Below are positions 7,566 through 14,154 of a stretch of 19,744 nucleotides of DNA, one piece after another. The position numbers were made by a program, and so were the translations under genes. The stretch comes from CAZTJA01 sp964613745 (GTDB taxonomy: Bacteria > Desulfobacterota > Desulfomonilia > Desulfomonilales > Desulfomonilaceae): assembly GCA_964613745.1 (NCBI GenBank), contig CAZTJA010000056.1:1-19744 (forward strand), in the 5' to 3' direction. Under the pieces are notes generated by a model, which did not search any database, had not been told where the DNA came from, and worked only from the letters and a program-made list of their open reading frames with translations. Position 1 is the stretch's first letter; the number at the start of each line of letters is the position of its first letter.

Positions 7566-7696
7566 GATTGACCGGTTTTTTTAGGACGAGTTCACAGATG
7601 TTGGAGTCAATGATGGATTGGGACTGGAAAAGATGGTGATGAGACGTACAAAACATGAAATAGATTTAAACGAATCCGGGAACCGTGGTTAGGTTA

Positions 7697-8287
7697 TTAC
7701 ACGAAAATTGCGTCATCTTGGCTCAAAGACAAAACCTCGGATATTGTCTTTGGTTCAGCGCGTTTTCCGACTGATCGTATCATTTCAATTTCAATCTTCG
7801 CCATATCTTTATAAAACGGAGTTCGATCGATGATCGCTTCCGGGTGAAACGCCCTTATTTCAGTTTCAAATCTGTGACAGCCGTTACTCTCATGGGTGAG
7901 GCCGTCGGGACGTCGAATTAAATGTCTTACACCGGCCAATCTGCAGATCATAGGTCGATGTTCGTAGAGAATACATTTCCCGTCTAAATTAAGTGCACAA
8001 ACGGAATTCCTGTAGTCATCGCCCCATGGGTCCAGCGATTTAAGGGAGGCCATTGCTGATGCTCTATCAGCCGCTCTTTGCTTCAGTTTGGATTCCAGAG
8101 AGCTGAAGCCTCGTCTCAAGTACATCATTTCCACATACGTATGTAGAATAAGGTCGACGGTGCAGCACTTCACGCCGTCGCATCCAGAGCAAGTGAATCC
8201 TGTTTGTGAAACAGTGTTCACGTACATGGAATCAATAGCTCCATTTAATAATTTGAGACGAGGCAACAACTCATCCCTGGAAATCAT
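7697..8287 (-). CDS. YkgJ-family cysteine-cluster protein (putative metal-binding)
   Basis: 196 aa. The N-terminal half has the family signature GFTCSGCDGVKCC (Cys33, 36, 41, 42). Later come VCALNLDGKCILYEHRPMICR (Cys97, 105, 115) and NGCHRF (Cys137). This CxxCxxxxCC plus C-x-LYExRPxxCR pattern defines the UPF0153/YkgJ group, thought to bind zinc or an iron-sulfur cluster; the cellular role is not established. The gene is 71 bases downstream of a ferredoxin gene on the same strand, so they could be co-expressed, and a link to iron-sulfur chemistry is plausible but unproven. The C-terminal segment (about 150-196) has no recognisable motif. Confidence 0.8.
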   Translation of the reverse strand: MISRDELLPRLKLLNGAIDSMYVNTVSQTGFTCSGCDGVKCCTVDLILHTYVEMMYLRRGFSSLESKLKQRAADRASAMASLKSLDPWGDDYRNSVCALNLDGKCILYEHRPMICRLAGVRHLIRRPDGLTHESNGCHRFETEIRAFHPEAIIDRTPFYKDMAKIEIEMIRSVGKRAEPKTISEVLSLSQDDAIFV

Positions 8288-8358
8288 GTAAATCTCCGGA
8301 ACTGATTTGAAAATAGTTTTCTCGCAGAACCATCAGGTGAACAATTCCTGCGAAAAAA

Positions 8359-8553
8359 TTAGTCCTGCCAGCTAATTGCTTCTTCGGGGCAGGTATCCAT
8401 AGCTTCCTGGATATCGTCCTCGGAGCACGCAGTAGCATCGGTGACGTAAGCCTTTTCGGTCTCGTCATTCAAAGCGAAGCAATCTTCGGCGATTGCTGCG
8501 CAGGTTCCGCAACCGGTGCAAGCTTCCTCATCAACAACAGGTATTCTGGCCAT
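8359..8553 (-). CDS. Small [4Fe-4S] ferredoxin
   Basis: 64 aa, acidic, single-cluster type. CTGCGTC supplies Cys12, Cys15 and Cys18, and DTCPEEAI supplies the fourth ligand, Cys55. It starts MARIPVVDEEACTGCG, very like ferredoxins common in Geobacter-type Deltaproteobacteria. Where relatives usually have a Cys-Pro four residues after the third ligand, this one has Ala22, with Cys25 and Cys43 elsewhere. The usual disulfide/second-site cysteine is therefore shifted or lost. It would carry one electron to unknown partners in the cytoplasm. Translation signals are strong: AAGGAG lies a few bases before ATG 8553. It leads a same-strand run towards the YkgJ-type gene. Confidence 0.9.
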   Translation of the reverse strand: MARIPVVDEEACTGCGTCAAIAEDCFALNDETEKAYVTDATACSEDDIQEAMDTCPEEAISWQD

Positions 8554-8895
8554 TGTTTCTCCTTTCCGTCCTCTTCGAATCAGCTAAATGAAAAAACTTT
8601 TATCTTGTGAGCTTTACATGTATCGCTTTTTTCAGTCAACCTTAATTCGCAAAATATGAATCGGAGTCTTCCGGGGGCTTAAGAATTTATTATTACAAAT
8701 TAATCGACTCAAGGTTCAAAAATCAAGCGCTCTTGGATTGTTGAGAGCATGCATCGGATGATTTTTCTAAGCCGCTAAAATATACTGTGGCAAAATGCGG
8801 CGCGCATCCGTACCACGGCACCGTTGCCGATTAGAGTAGGACAAATTCGATTGAATGTTCGATGGTATTGTACGAAGTATACAGGAGATACTTAC
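8554..8895. other. Intergenic region between divergent genes
   Basis: About 340 bases between the ferredoxin (minus) and the small secreted protein (plus), where promoters for both must lie. It contains a possible ferredoxin promoter (8611-8639), an A+T-rich stretch around 8660-8700, and a short hairpin CGGCA-CCGT-TGCCG at 8816-8829. I see no convincing coding frame or RNA gene. Box matches for the plus-strand gene (TATACT at 8781-8786) lack a good -35. Confidence 0.6.
8611..8639 (-). promoter_or_regulatory. Possible promoter for the ferredoxin
   Basis: On the minus strand TTGACT (8639-8634), a 17-base spacer and TAAAGC (8616-8611) lie about 60 bases before the ferredoxin start. The -35 is good but the -10 matches only about half the consensus. 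Confidence 0.35.
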
Positions 8896-9129
8896 ATGTT
8901 ATATAAAATCATTGCGGCAACATTACTCTCCCTAATTTCAAACCTGATGGTCCAAGCTCAAAATCCCGGAAATACTGATCCTGAAGTAAGGCAAACCTCC
9001 AAGTGCTGTCTTGAAAATGGGACATGCGCGGATCTCAGCCGGGAGCAATGCATTATTCAGAAAGGCATTGTCTTGGAGACCTGTGAGGACTGCCCGGGAA
9101 TCTGGGGGGTGGACAGGTTGAAAAAATGA
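8896..9129 (+). CDS. Small secreted cysteine-rich protein
   Basis: 77 aa. MLYKIIAATLLSLISNLMVQAQ is a plausible Sec signal peptide (cleavage near residues 20-22), leaving a mature domain of about 55 aa. It has six cysteines: SKCC, GTC, EQC and ETCEDC, enough for three disulfides. The CCLENGTCADLSREQC segment resembles short repeats found in secreted proteins of several environmental bacteria (remembered resemblance, not a verified family). ATG 8896 is preferred because AGGAG sits 8-9 bases upstream; the frame runs open from 8824. Function is unknown; it is expected in the periplasm or outside the cell. Confidence 0.65.
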   Translation: MLYKIIAATLLSLISNLMVQAQNPGNTDPEVRQTSKCCLENGTCADLSREQCIIQKGIVLETCEDCPGIWGVDRLKK

Positions 9130-9255
9130 GTTTGGTCAGGCTTTAGCAAAGGTGCATCTTTTTGCTCAAAGTTTGCATCTACTCTGACATATGTAGGCTT
9201 ATGTTATCCACGTTACATTTTGGTATCAAAACCTATTAGGCGTAAGGTGTTAATT

Positions 9256-9624
9256 ATGTCCGAATGCTCATTGACGAGAAGCGATTCTTCAAAGAATTGG
9301 CCGGAAGGTGTTATTTCAGTAAAAATGACTATGAATCCATACTTATTGGCCATGGCTATTGAAGAGGCCTTAAAATCAGGCTTAAAGCCATGGGAACTAA
9401 TCAATGTCGCTCTGTGGGAAAAATTGGGGTGCCCTGATCAGGATACCCTGATGGAATTTGCAGCAAATCTTGAATTAGAAGAAGAGGACCCGAAATGGAA
9501 GAAGCGTTTGAAGATAACTGCGCGCCATGAGGTTGAAGTTGAGAGCTTCAGGAAAATGGTCAAAGAAAAAGGAGATGCGGCGTATAAACCTTCAGGTAAC
9601 GGCAGTTCAGAAAGGGAGGAATGA
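9256..9624 (+). CDS. Hypothetical 122-aa protein, coupled to a zinc-ribbon gene
   Basis: I do not recognise the family. The product is soluble and helical-looking: residues about 27-60 (MTMNPYLLAMAIEEALKSGL, then KPWELINVALWEKLG) form amphipathic helices, followed by a charged stretch EEEDPKWKKRLKITARHE and a Gly/Ser/Glu-rich tail. ATG 9256 is chosen because AAGGTG (9244-9249) is well placed; a TTG lies in frame at 9220. Its TGA (9622-9624) is one base from the next ATG, so translation of the two is likely coupled. The tight coupling suggests the pair works together. There is no membrane segment or signal peptide. Confidence 0.6.
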   Translation: MSECSLTRSDSSKNWPEGVISVKMTMNPYLLAMAIEEALKSGLKPWELINVALWEKLGCPDQDTLMEFAANLELEEEDPKWKKRLKITARHEVEVESFRKMVKEKGDAAYKPSGNGSSEREE

Positions 9625-9625
9625 A

Positions 9626-9841
9626 ATGTCGGCATTAAGTTTCAAATGCGATTCGTGCGGTAAAGAATTCGCCAAGATTGTTATAAGCCCCGATTTTTAT
9701 CCAAAGGCATGCCCTGTGTGCGGTGCTACGGAAATTGTGGAGGTAGGGGCCGCTTTCAATACTGAGGGAGTTTCCATTGCACGATATTCGTGCGACTGCG
9801 GCGGTGATTGCGGACACACTCACGATTCGGGGCACAGCTGA
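9626..9841 (+). CDS. Small zinc-ribbon protein (FmdB-like)
   Basis: 71 aa. CDSCGKEF and CPVCGATE give a CxxC...CxxC zinc ribbon at residues about 8-31, as in FmdB-type regulatory domains. A second cysteine/histidine-rich tail, SCDCGGDCGHTHDSGH, could hold another metal. GGGAGG (9614-9619) lies 6 bases before the ATG, and the start is one base after the upstream stop. DNA- or protein-binding activity is possible, but a catalytic role is not indicated. The Cys/His tail (about 55-70) is unusual for FmdB-type proteins and might bind nickel, zinc or copper. Confidence 0.7.
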   Translation: MSALSFKCDSCGKEFAKIVISPDFYPKACPVCGATEIVEVGAAFNTEGVSIARYSCDCGGDCGHTHDSGHS

Positions 9842-9851
9842 TAGTTTCTCA

Positions 9852-9870
9852 GCGAAGGAGTATCTTTCGC
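9852..9870 (+). other. Small hairpin between zinc-ribbon and DUF4129 genes
   Basis: GCGAAGGA (9852-9859) pairs with TCTTTCGC (9863-9870), with one G-T pair, around a three-base loop. No T run follows. It might be a weak processing or attenuation element, or chance. Confidence 0.25.
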
Positions 9871-9919
9871 CGAAAAACTGCTTTAAAACTCTGAGGACAC
9901 AAAAATCCGGAACCAACTT

Positions 9920-10663
9920 ATGAGTGTTTCTGCCCGAACGATCGGATTATCGTACCTTTTGTTTCTTCTCATGATTCAGGGATCCAATGCTTTGGACAGT
10001 CAGGGAACCACCAGTTCGTCATTGATGGAAAGGTATGGCTTTAGTCGGGATCCATCCTCGGCTCTATCAGAGATTCTTTCAAAAGATGAATTCAGAAACT
10101 ATGACCATCAATCATGGATCGAAAAAGTAAAATTGTTCGTCAAAGAACTGTTGAGCGATCTACTGAATAGAATCGATTTTCAGATTAATCCACCCAAAGA
10201 ATTTCTTGAAAATCTTGAACGATTTTGGGTTGTTCTGGGTTCCGTAATCATCATATCGGCTTTAGTCTTATTGTGTTTCGGATTGATACGCTTCTATAAC
10301 TTTTTGCGTAAAGAAAAACGGGCAGCCGATGTCGTTTCGGCTCTGGATTACTCAGCATCGGAATCCAAGGAGATATTGAAAGACTTGGCGGATCGAGCAG
10401 CTAAGGCCGGTGATTACGGTCAAGCCGTGATTTATATGTTCAAATATCTACTCAATGAATTGGACGAATCTGGACGAATATCCAGATTCACGTTGAAAAC
10501 CAATAAAGAGCTTCTCCCCTTTTTTCCGGATGATAAGAAGAAATCCATTTTGGAGCAGTTAATAAACGTATTTGACTTTATCAAATACGGAGGGGGCAAC
10601 TGTTCAAGATCCGAGTATGATCAATTCCTCCTGAACTGCCGATCCATGTTGGGACAAACCTAG
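9920..10663 (+). CDS. DUF4129-domain membrane protein
   Basis: 247 aa. It has a signal peptide-like N-terminus (about 1-25), a periplasmic segment, one membrane helix at about 103-126, and a cytoplasmic domain (about 150-245) with an ALDYSASESKEILKDLADRAAKAGDYGQAVIYMFKYLLNEL-like helical repeat typical of DUF4129. That domain usually belongs to operons with a DUF4350 protein, a MoxR AAA+ ATPase and a DUF58 protein, which are thought to help assemble or regulate membrane complexes. The next gene is indeed a DUF4350 protein, starting directly after this stop. The proposed role is inferred from this context. ATG 9920 has a modest GGA ahead of it. Confidence 0.7.
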   Translation: MSVSARTIGLSYLLFLLMIQGSNALDSQGTTSSSLMERYGFSRDPSSALSEILSKDEFRNYDHQSWIEKVKLFVKELLSDLLNRIDFQINPPKEFLENLERFWVVLGSVIIISALVLLCFGLIRFYNFLRKEKRAADVVSALDYSASESKEILKDLADRAAKAGDYGQAVIYMFKYLLNELDESGRISRFTLKTNKELLPFFPDDKKKSILEQLINVFDFIKYGGGNCSRSEYDQFLLNCRSMLGQT

Positions 10664-11869
10664 TTGATCTCAAGAAAACTAACCTTTGTCTTGATCCTAA
10701 TTGCAATGGCATTGATCGGTGCAATTGGGGACACGTTTTTGAAGCCAAAGTACGTCGATCAAAGTGCGTCCACCTATTCATCAGGTCCCAATGGAACTAA
10801 GGTACTTTTTCTACTAATGGATGAACTGGGTATAAACATAAAGAGATTGGAGCAAAATTTCAGTAATCTCGATAAGTTCAGCGGGACACTTTTAGTAAAC
10901 GATTTCCCTTGGAAGAGGTTTTCGCAGCGAGAGATTAAACAATTGGTCAACTGGGTGGAATCGGGCAATACACTAATCTTAATTCAGGGAAATCGTAAAG
11001 ACTTCTTGAACAAGTATGATAAGCATAGTACCAAGGATCGTCAGAAAATTCGCAGTCGTATTGCGGAACACTTCGGATTAACACTTTTGAACGACCAATT
11101 TCTCCAACCCGGAAACCTCACAATCAAGCTGCCTTCTTCAAGCAGGAGTTTCACAATATACAATGAGGGAACTTCCGTCTGGAAAGTTCGCGGCTACAGG
11201 TGGACTATCCTGGCTCGAAACTCTTCAGGGCCGGTCTTGGTTCATCAAAACCGCAAGAAGGGCCAGGTTTTCGCTCTTTCAGACCCGACGATTTTCTCGA
11301 ATAGAAACATCGGCAAGGCTGAAAATGGGCTGTTTGCTCTGGAGTTCGCTTTACGGAACAAACCTGATTCAAAAATATTGTTCGATGAATATCATCATGG
11401 TCACATTACCGCAGATTCATTAAGCCACTTTGTTTCCAATTCCGTCTTCGGGTTGATATTGTTGCAGCTGGGTCTAGGTGCTCTCTTCTATTTTTATACC
11501 CGTAGGGGGAGCATTGTAGGCCGTTATGAGTCTTTGCAACCTATGCAGGGAAGATCTACGATGGAGTATGTGAACTCGATGGCCGGCATCTTTGCGACCT
11601 ATAGAGCGGAAGCTGCATCATTGGATGCAATACTTTCCAGAATTCTGATGAAGCTTTCACGGAAAGCCGGTACTTCTCTCAAGAATCTCGATGATAAGGA
11701 CTTGAGGCTAAAACTCGGCCGTTTCGAAGATCAGTATCCCGGCATTTCCGAGGTGATTATAAAATCGAGGCAACGGATACGATTGGAAACGAAGAGCAAG
11801 GAGATTTTGGAGTTGGCAGATCGTTTATCCGAACTGGACAAAGCAATTGAACGCAAACGGGCTGCATAA
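10664..11869 (+). CDS. DUF4350-domain membrane protein
   Basis: 401 aa. An N-terminal membrane helix (about 7-24) is followed by a large extracytoplasmic domain with GPNGTKVLFLLMDELGI (about 41-57), DFPWKRFSQREIKQLVNWVESGNTLI-like sequence and KILFDEYHHGH (about 227-237), the DUF4350 hallmark. A second helix lies at about 258-278, then a cytoplasmic helical tail. The start is a TTG at 10664, directly after the TAG of the DUF4129 gene, so the two are coupled. An ATG at 10706 would cut off the membrane helix and is less likely. The usual MoxR and DUF58 partners are absent downstream, where a gene on the other strand ends 4 bases away. Function is unknown. Confidence 0.72.
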   Translation: MISRKLTFVLILIAMALIGAIGDTFLKPKYVDQSASTYSSGPNGTKVLFLLMDELGINIKRLEQNFSNLDKFSGTLLVNDFPWKRFSQREIKQLVNWVESGNTLILIQGNRKDFLNKYDKHSTKDRQKIRSRIAEHFGLTLLNDQFLQPGNLTIKLPSSSRSFTIYNEGTSVWKVRGYRWTILARNSSGPVLVHQNRKKGQVFALSDPTIFSNRNIGKAENGLFALEFALRNKPDSKILFDEYHHGHITADSLSHFVSNSVFGLILLQLGLGALFYFYTRRGSIVGRYESLQPMQGRSTMEYVNSMAGIFATYRAEAASLDAILSRILMKLSRKAGTSLKNLDDKDLRLKLGRFEDQYPGISEVIIKSRQRIRLETKSKEILELADRLSELDKAIERKRAA

Positions 11870-11873
11870 AGTA

Positions 11874-13565
11874 CTACTCACCGCAAAAAGTTTTCCTGCC
11901 GGATGAAACCGAGCTAATCAGGGCTCGGTTCGTGAGAATCCGGTCCACGCCGTCCCAGTTCAGTTCAGCCAACCCATCCTCTTTTGTCAGCGTATTCACA
12001 ACTTCAAGAGAGTTTTCGATTTTTTTCACTATGATCAATTGCTCCAACGGAATCGGTTCACGTTCGGATCCACCTCTAGCGACAATACCCTTTGTACTCA
12101 CGGAAGCCCTTCTACCCTGAGACGAATCAAAACCCTCCTGCCGAGAGTACAGGAAATAGGCATCAAGACTTCTATCATTGTAAAGCATTTTGATGTATTG
12201 GCGCAGTCCGTCCACACCTTGGAACACTACGGCTCGGTTCGAAATGTATGATTGCAAATCCCAAAACAGGAAAGTCGAACCTGATCTTACTCCCGGAACA
12301 TTGTTCAGCAAGGATGTACACAATTGGGTCCTGAGGAGTGCAGCATTCTGCCAGTCGAAACGCAAATTCGACCAAAAAGCTACGTTTACAAAAACAAAAG
12401 ATACCACAAACGCTGTGCCGATAACTCGACCTATTCTCTTGGATGACAATGTGGAGAATCCGGCTAAAAAGATTGCCGCGCCGAAACTTGCAGATGAGTA
12501 AATTCTACTTTGACTTGTGAACCCAATCTCGGCCGTGTATCCGGCCATCATATACGGCACTATTCCAAGTGCAAACACTAGCCCACCTAGACCCAAAACA
12601 TAAAAAGGACTCTCGTACCATAGGGGTTTTTCCTTCGATGAACCGGAACCATTAAAGTACAGGATAGTGATCATCCCAATGACCGCTACAAGGGCAAGAA
12701 TTGCCGACATACCACTTATTTCAGTTATTTCGAGGAATGGCACACGTAAATAGATGAGAAATCCCGAGATGTACTTCGGGATCAACAGCAGATTTGGAAA
12801 AATGGACCTATGACCAACTGCACCTCCGGAAAACAACGAGAATCGAATCAGAATGAAAAGTCCGAATCCCAAAGTTGTTGCGGCAACGGATTTCCAAAAA
12901 AAATGGTTTAAGCTGCCATCCGTTCCTCTAGTCCGCAGGTGTACGGGCAACGTAAAGAATGGTACGGCAAAGATAAGAAATGATGCCGTCTCATAAGTCG
13001 TGCAAGCAATCAGATAAAGAGCGAGAGCAAAAATGAGTCTTTTGAAGGAAATACTATTCTTCGCCCACCACTGAAACAGGAGGACGGAGCACCAGAAGAA
13101 GACAATTGCAAGCCGAGAATTGTCAGTATGGATGAGGTAAGTTAAAGGACTAAGAACCGGCAGAGACCAACAGATAAATATTGCGGTGATCCACAAAGAA
13201 GGCTTATGAGGGAATGCCCTCTTGAGACACATTCCCATTAGAAAACAGCCCATGGAAGACAACAAAATGGAGCAAAATTGATAGTAAATCCGATTGAATT
13301 CGAAAAGTTTAAAGAGACTTATCCAGTAGAATCCTTCCACCGGTCTCAACGAATCCACTGCATACAGCCACAAAGCATCGAAGTAGCCGTTCCAATAGGG
13401 GTAGGCCAGGACCCACCAATCGTCTCCCTGGAATCCGATGTCTCCTATGATGGTCGTGAGAAGCAAAGATAATGCAATCAAAAAGAGAAGTACAGAAAGA
13501 TCAGTAAAATCGGAAGTTGACTTGCCGAAAATTTTCACGATGCGCAACAGCTCTTCATTAATCAA
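11874..13565 (-). CDS. Multi-pass membrane protein, GT-C-like (putative glycosyltransferase)
   Basis: 563 aa with about 10-12 hydrophobic spans. After the first span (about 24-41) comes an Asp-rich loop GFQGDDWWVLAYPYWNG (44-60), and a later loop includes LIHTDNSRLAI. This early Asp-Asp loop plus multiple spans is typical of polyprenyl-phosphate-sugar-dependent GT-C enzymes; the substrate is not known and catalytic activity is inferred. It is the last gene of the minus-strand operon and starts in the final bases of the DisA_N gene (TTG 13565, overlapping by 8 bases), with GAGGAAG just upstream. A start a little downstream is possible. Its 3' end meets the convergent DUF4350 gene with only 4 bases between. 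Confidence 0.6.
   Translation of the reverse strand: MINEELLRIVKIFGKSTSDFTDLSVLLFLIALSLLLTTIIGDIGFQGDDWWVLAYPYWNGYFDALWLYAVDSLRPVEGFYWISLFKLFEFNRIYYQFCSILLSSMGCFLMGMCLKRAFPHKPSLWITAIFICWSLPVLSPLTYLIHTDNSRLAIVFFWCSVLLFQWWAKNSISFKRLIFALALYLIACTTYETASFLIFAVPFFTLPVHLRTRGTDGSLNHFFWKSVAATTLGFGLFILIRFSLFSGGAVGHRSIFPNLLLIPKYISGFLIYLRVPFLEITEISGMSAILALVAVIGMITILYFNGSGSSKEKPLWYESPFYVLGLGGLVFALGIVPYMMAGYTAEIGFTSQSRIYSSASFGAAIFLAGFSTLSSKRIGRVIGTAFVVSFVFVNVAFWSNLRFDWQNAALLRTQLCTSLLNNVPGVRSGSTFLFWDLQSYISNRAVVFQGVDGLRQYIKMLYNDRSLDAYFLYSRQEGFDSSQGRRASVSTKGIVARGGSEREPIPLEQLIIVKKIENSLEVVNTLTKEDGLAELNWDGVDRILTNRALISSVSSGRKTFCGE
11907..11930. terminator. GC-rich hairpin at the end of convergent genes
   Basis: AACCGAGC (11907-11914) pairs perfectly with GCTCGGTT (11923-11930) around TAATCAGG. 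It lies inside the 3' end of the minus-strand membrane gene and 38 bases past the plus-strand DUF4350 stop. No T run follows on either strand. It could slow or end transcription from the convergent genes, but it may equally be coding sequence. Confidence 0.35.
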
Positions 13566-14154
13566 CTTCCTCGCTTGATTTGGTCACGACAATAACCTGG
13601 TCGTCCGACTTCCTCGTATGACCATGAGGCCCAGAATACCGGCTGAACAGCCACAATTCGGGAATTATTTCCGAAACCAGTTCCCCATCATCAAAGACCC
13701 GAACTATGGAACTCTCAGAGACTACAACAGAAACGGCATTCGTGTCCCTTGAAATTGATGCGCCTGCCATGTGCCGTGCTCCTAAGCCGAGCGGCATCTT
13801 TATGCCTGTTGATGAGGCATCCAGATAACGACAAGCTGAAACTGCAATTCCATCATCCGAAATGATAAAGGCTCCATCAAGCTGAGCAAGTTCCTTAACA
13901 GTTTCTCTCATATTTGGGTCGCGAATCATCTTCTTTTCATCAGGGTGTCCAAATAGAGGATCGAGAATGAGATTTTGAGATTTCTCCATCACCTTTTCGG
14001 AATCCGACACAACGAATATGGTTCCTACTTTTCTACCTTCGCGACCTTCTCGCGCTATTTCTACGGCGAGAATTATAACCTGCTCCAAAGTGCCGACGTT
14101 AATGTTACGTTTTTCCGAACATACCTCACAAAATACATTCTTAGGTTCACGCAT
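13558..14154 (-). CDS. DisA_N-domain protein (putative diadenylate cyclase, DacZ-like)
   Basis: 198 aa, soluble. The DisA_N fold signature is present: LDGAFIISDDGIAVSACRYL (DGA motif at 93-95), LGARHMAGASISRDTNAVSVVVSE (126-148) and a strand VRVFDDGELV. It resembles the stand-alone cyclases more than DisA or CdaA: there is no membrane helix and no HhH domain. The usual Arg-His-Arg motif reads Arg127-His128-Met129, as I recall for some archaeal-type homologues; it may be catalytic or degenerate. An N-terminal CEVC pair (9-12) might bind metal. ATG 14154 is chosen because GGAG lies upstream at good spacing and it overlaps the previous stop by 8 bases; TTG 14217 is unlikely. The expected product would be c-di-AMP from two ATP. 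Confidence 0.75.
   Translation of the reverse strand: MREPKNVFCEVCSEKRNINVGTLEQVIILAVEIAREGREGRKVGTIFVVSDSEKVMEKSQNLILDPLFGHPDEKKMIRDPNMRETVKELAQLDGAFIISDDGIAVSACRYLDASSTGIKMPLGLGARHMAGASISRDTNAVSVVVSESSIVRVFDDGELVSEIIPELWLFSRYSGPHGHTRKSDDQVIVVTKSSEEVD

Noticed and set aside
8741..8786. TTGAGA and TATACT as a promoter for the secreted protein at 8896
   Set aside because: The boxes are 34 bases apart, far too long for a sigma70 promoter, and no closer -35 fits.
12190..12501. 103-aa plus-strand open frame within the membrane protein gene
   Set aside because: Shadow of the minus-strand gene; no start signal or domain.
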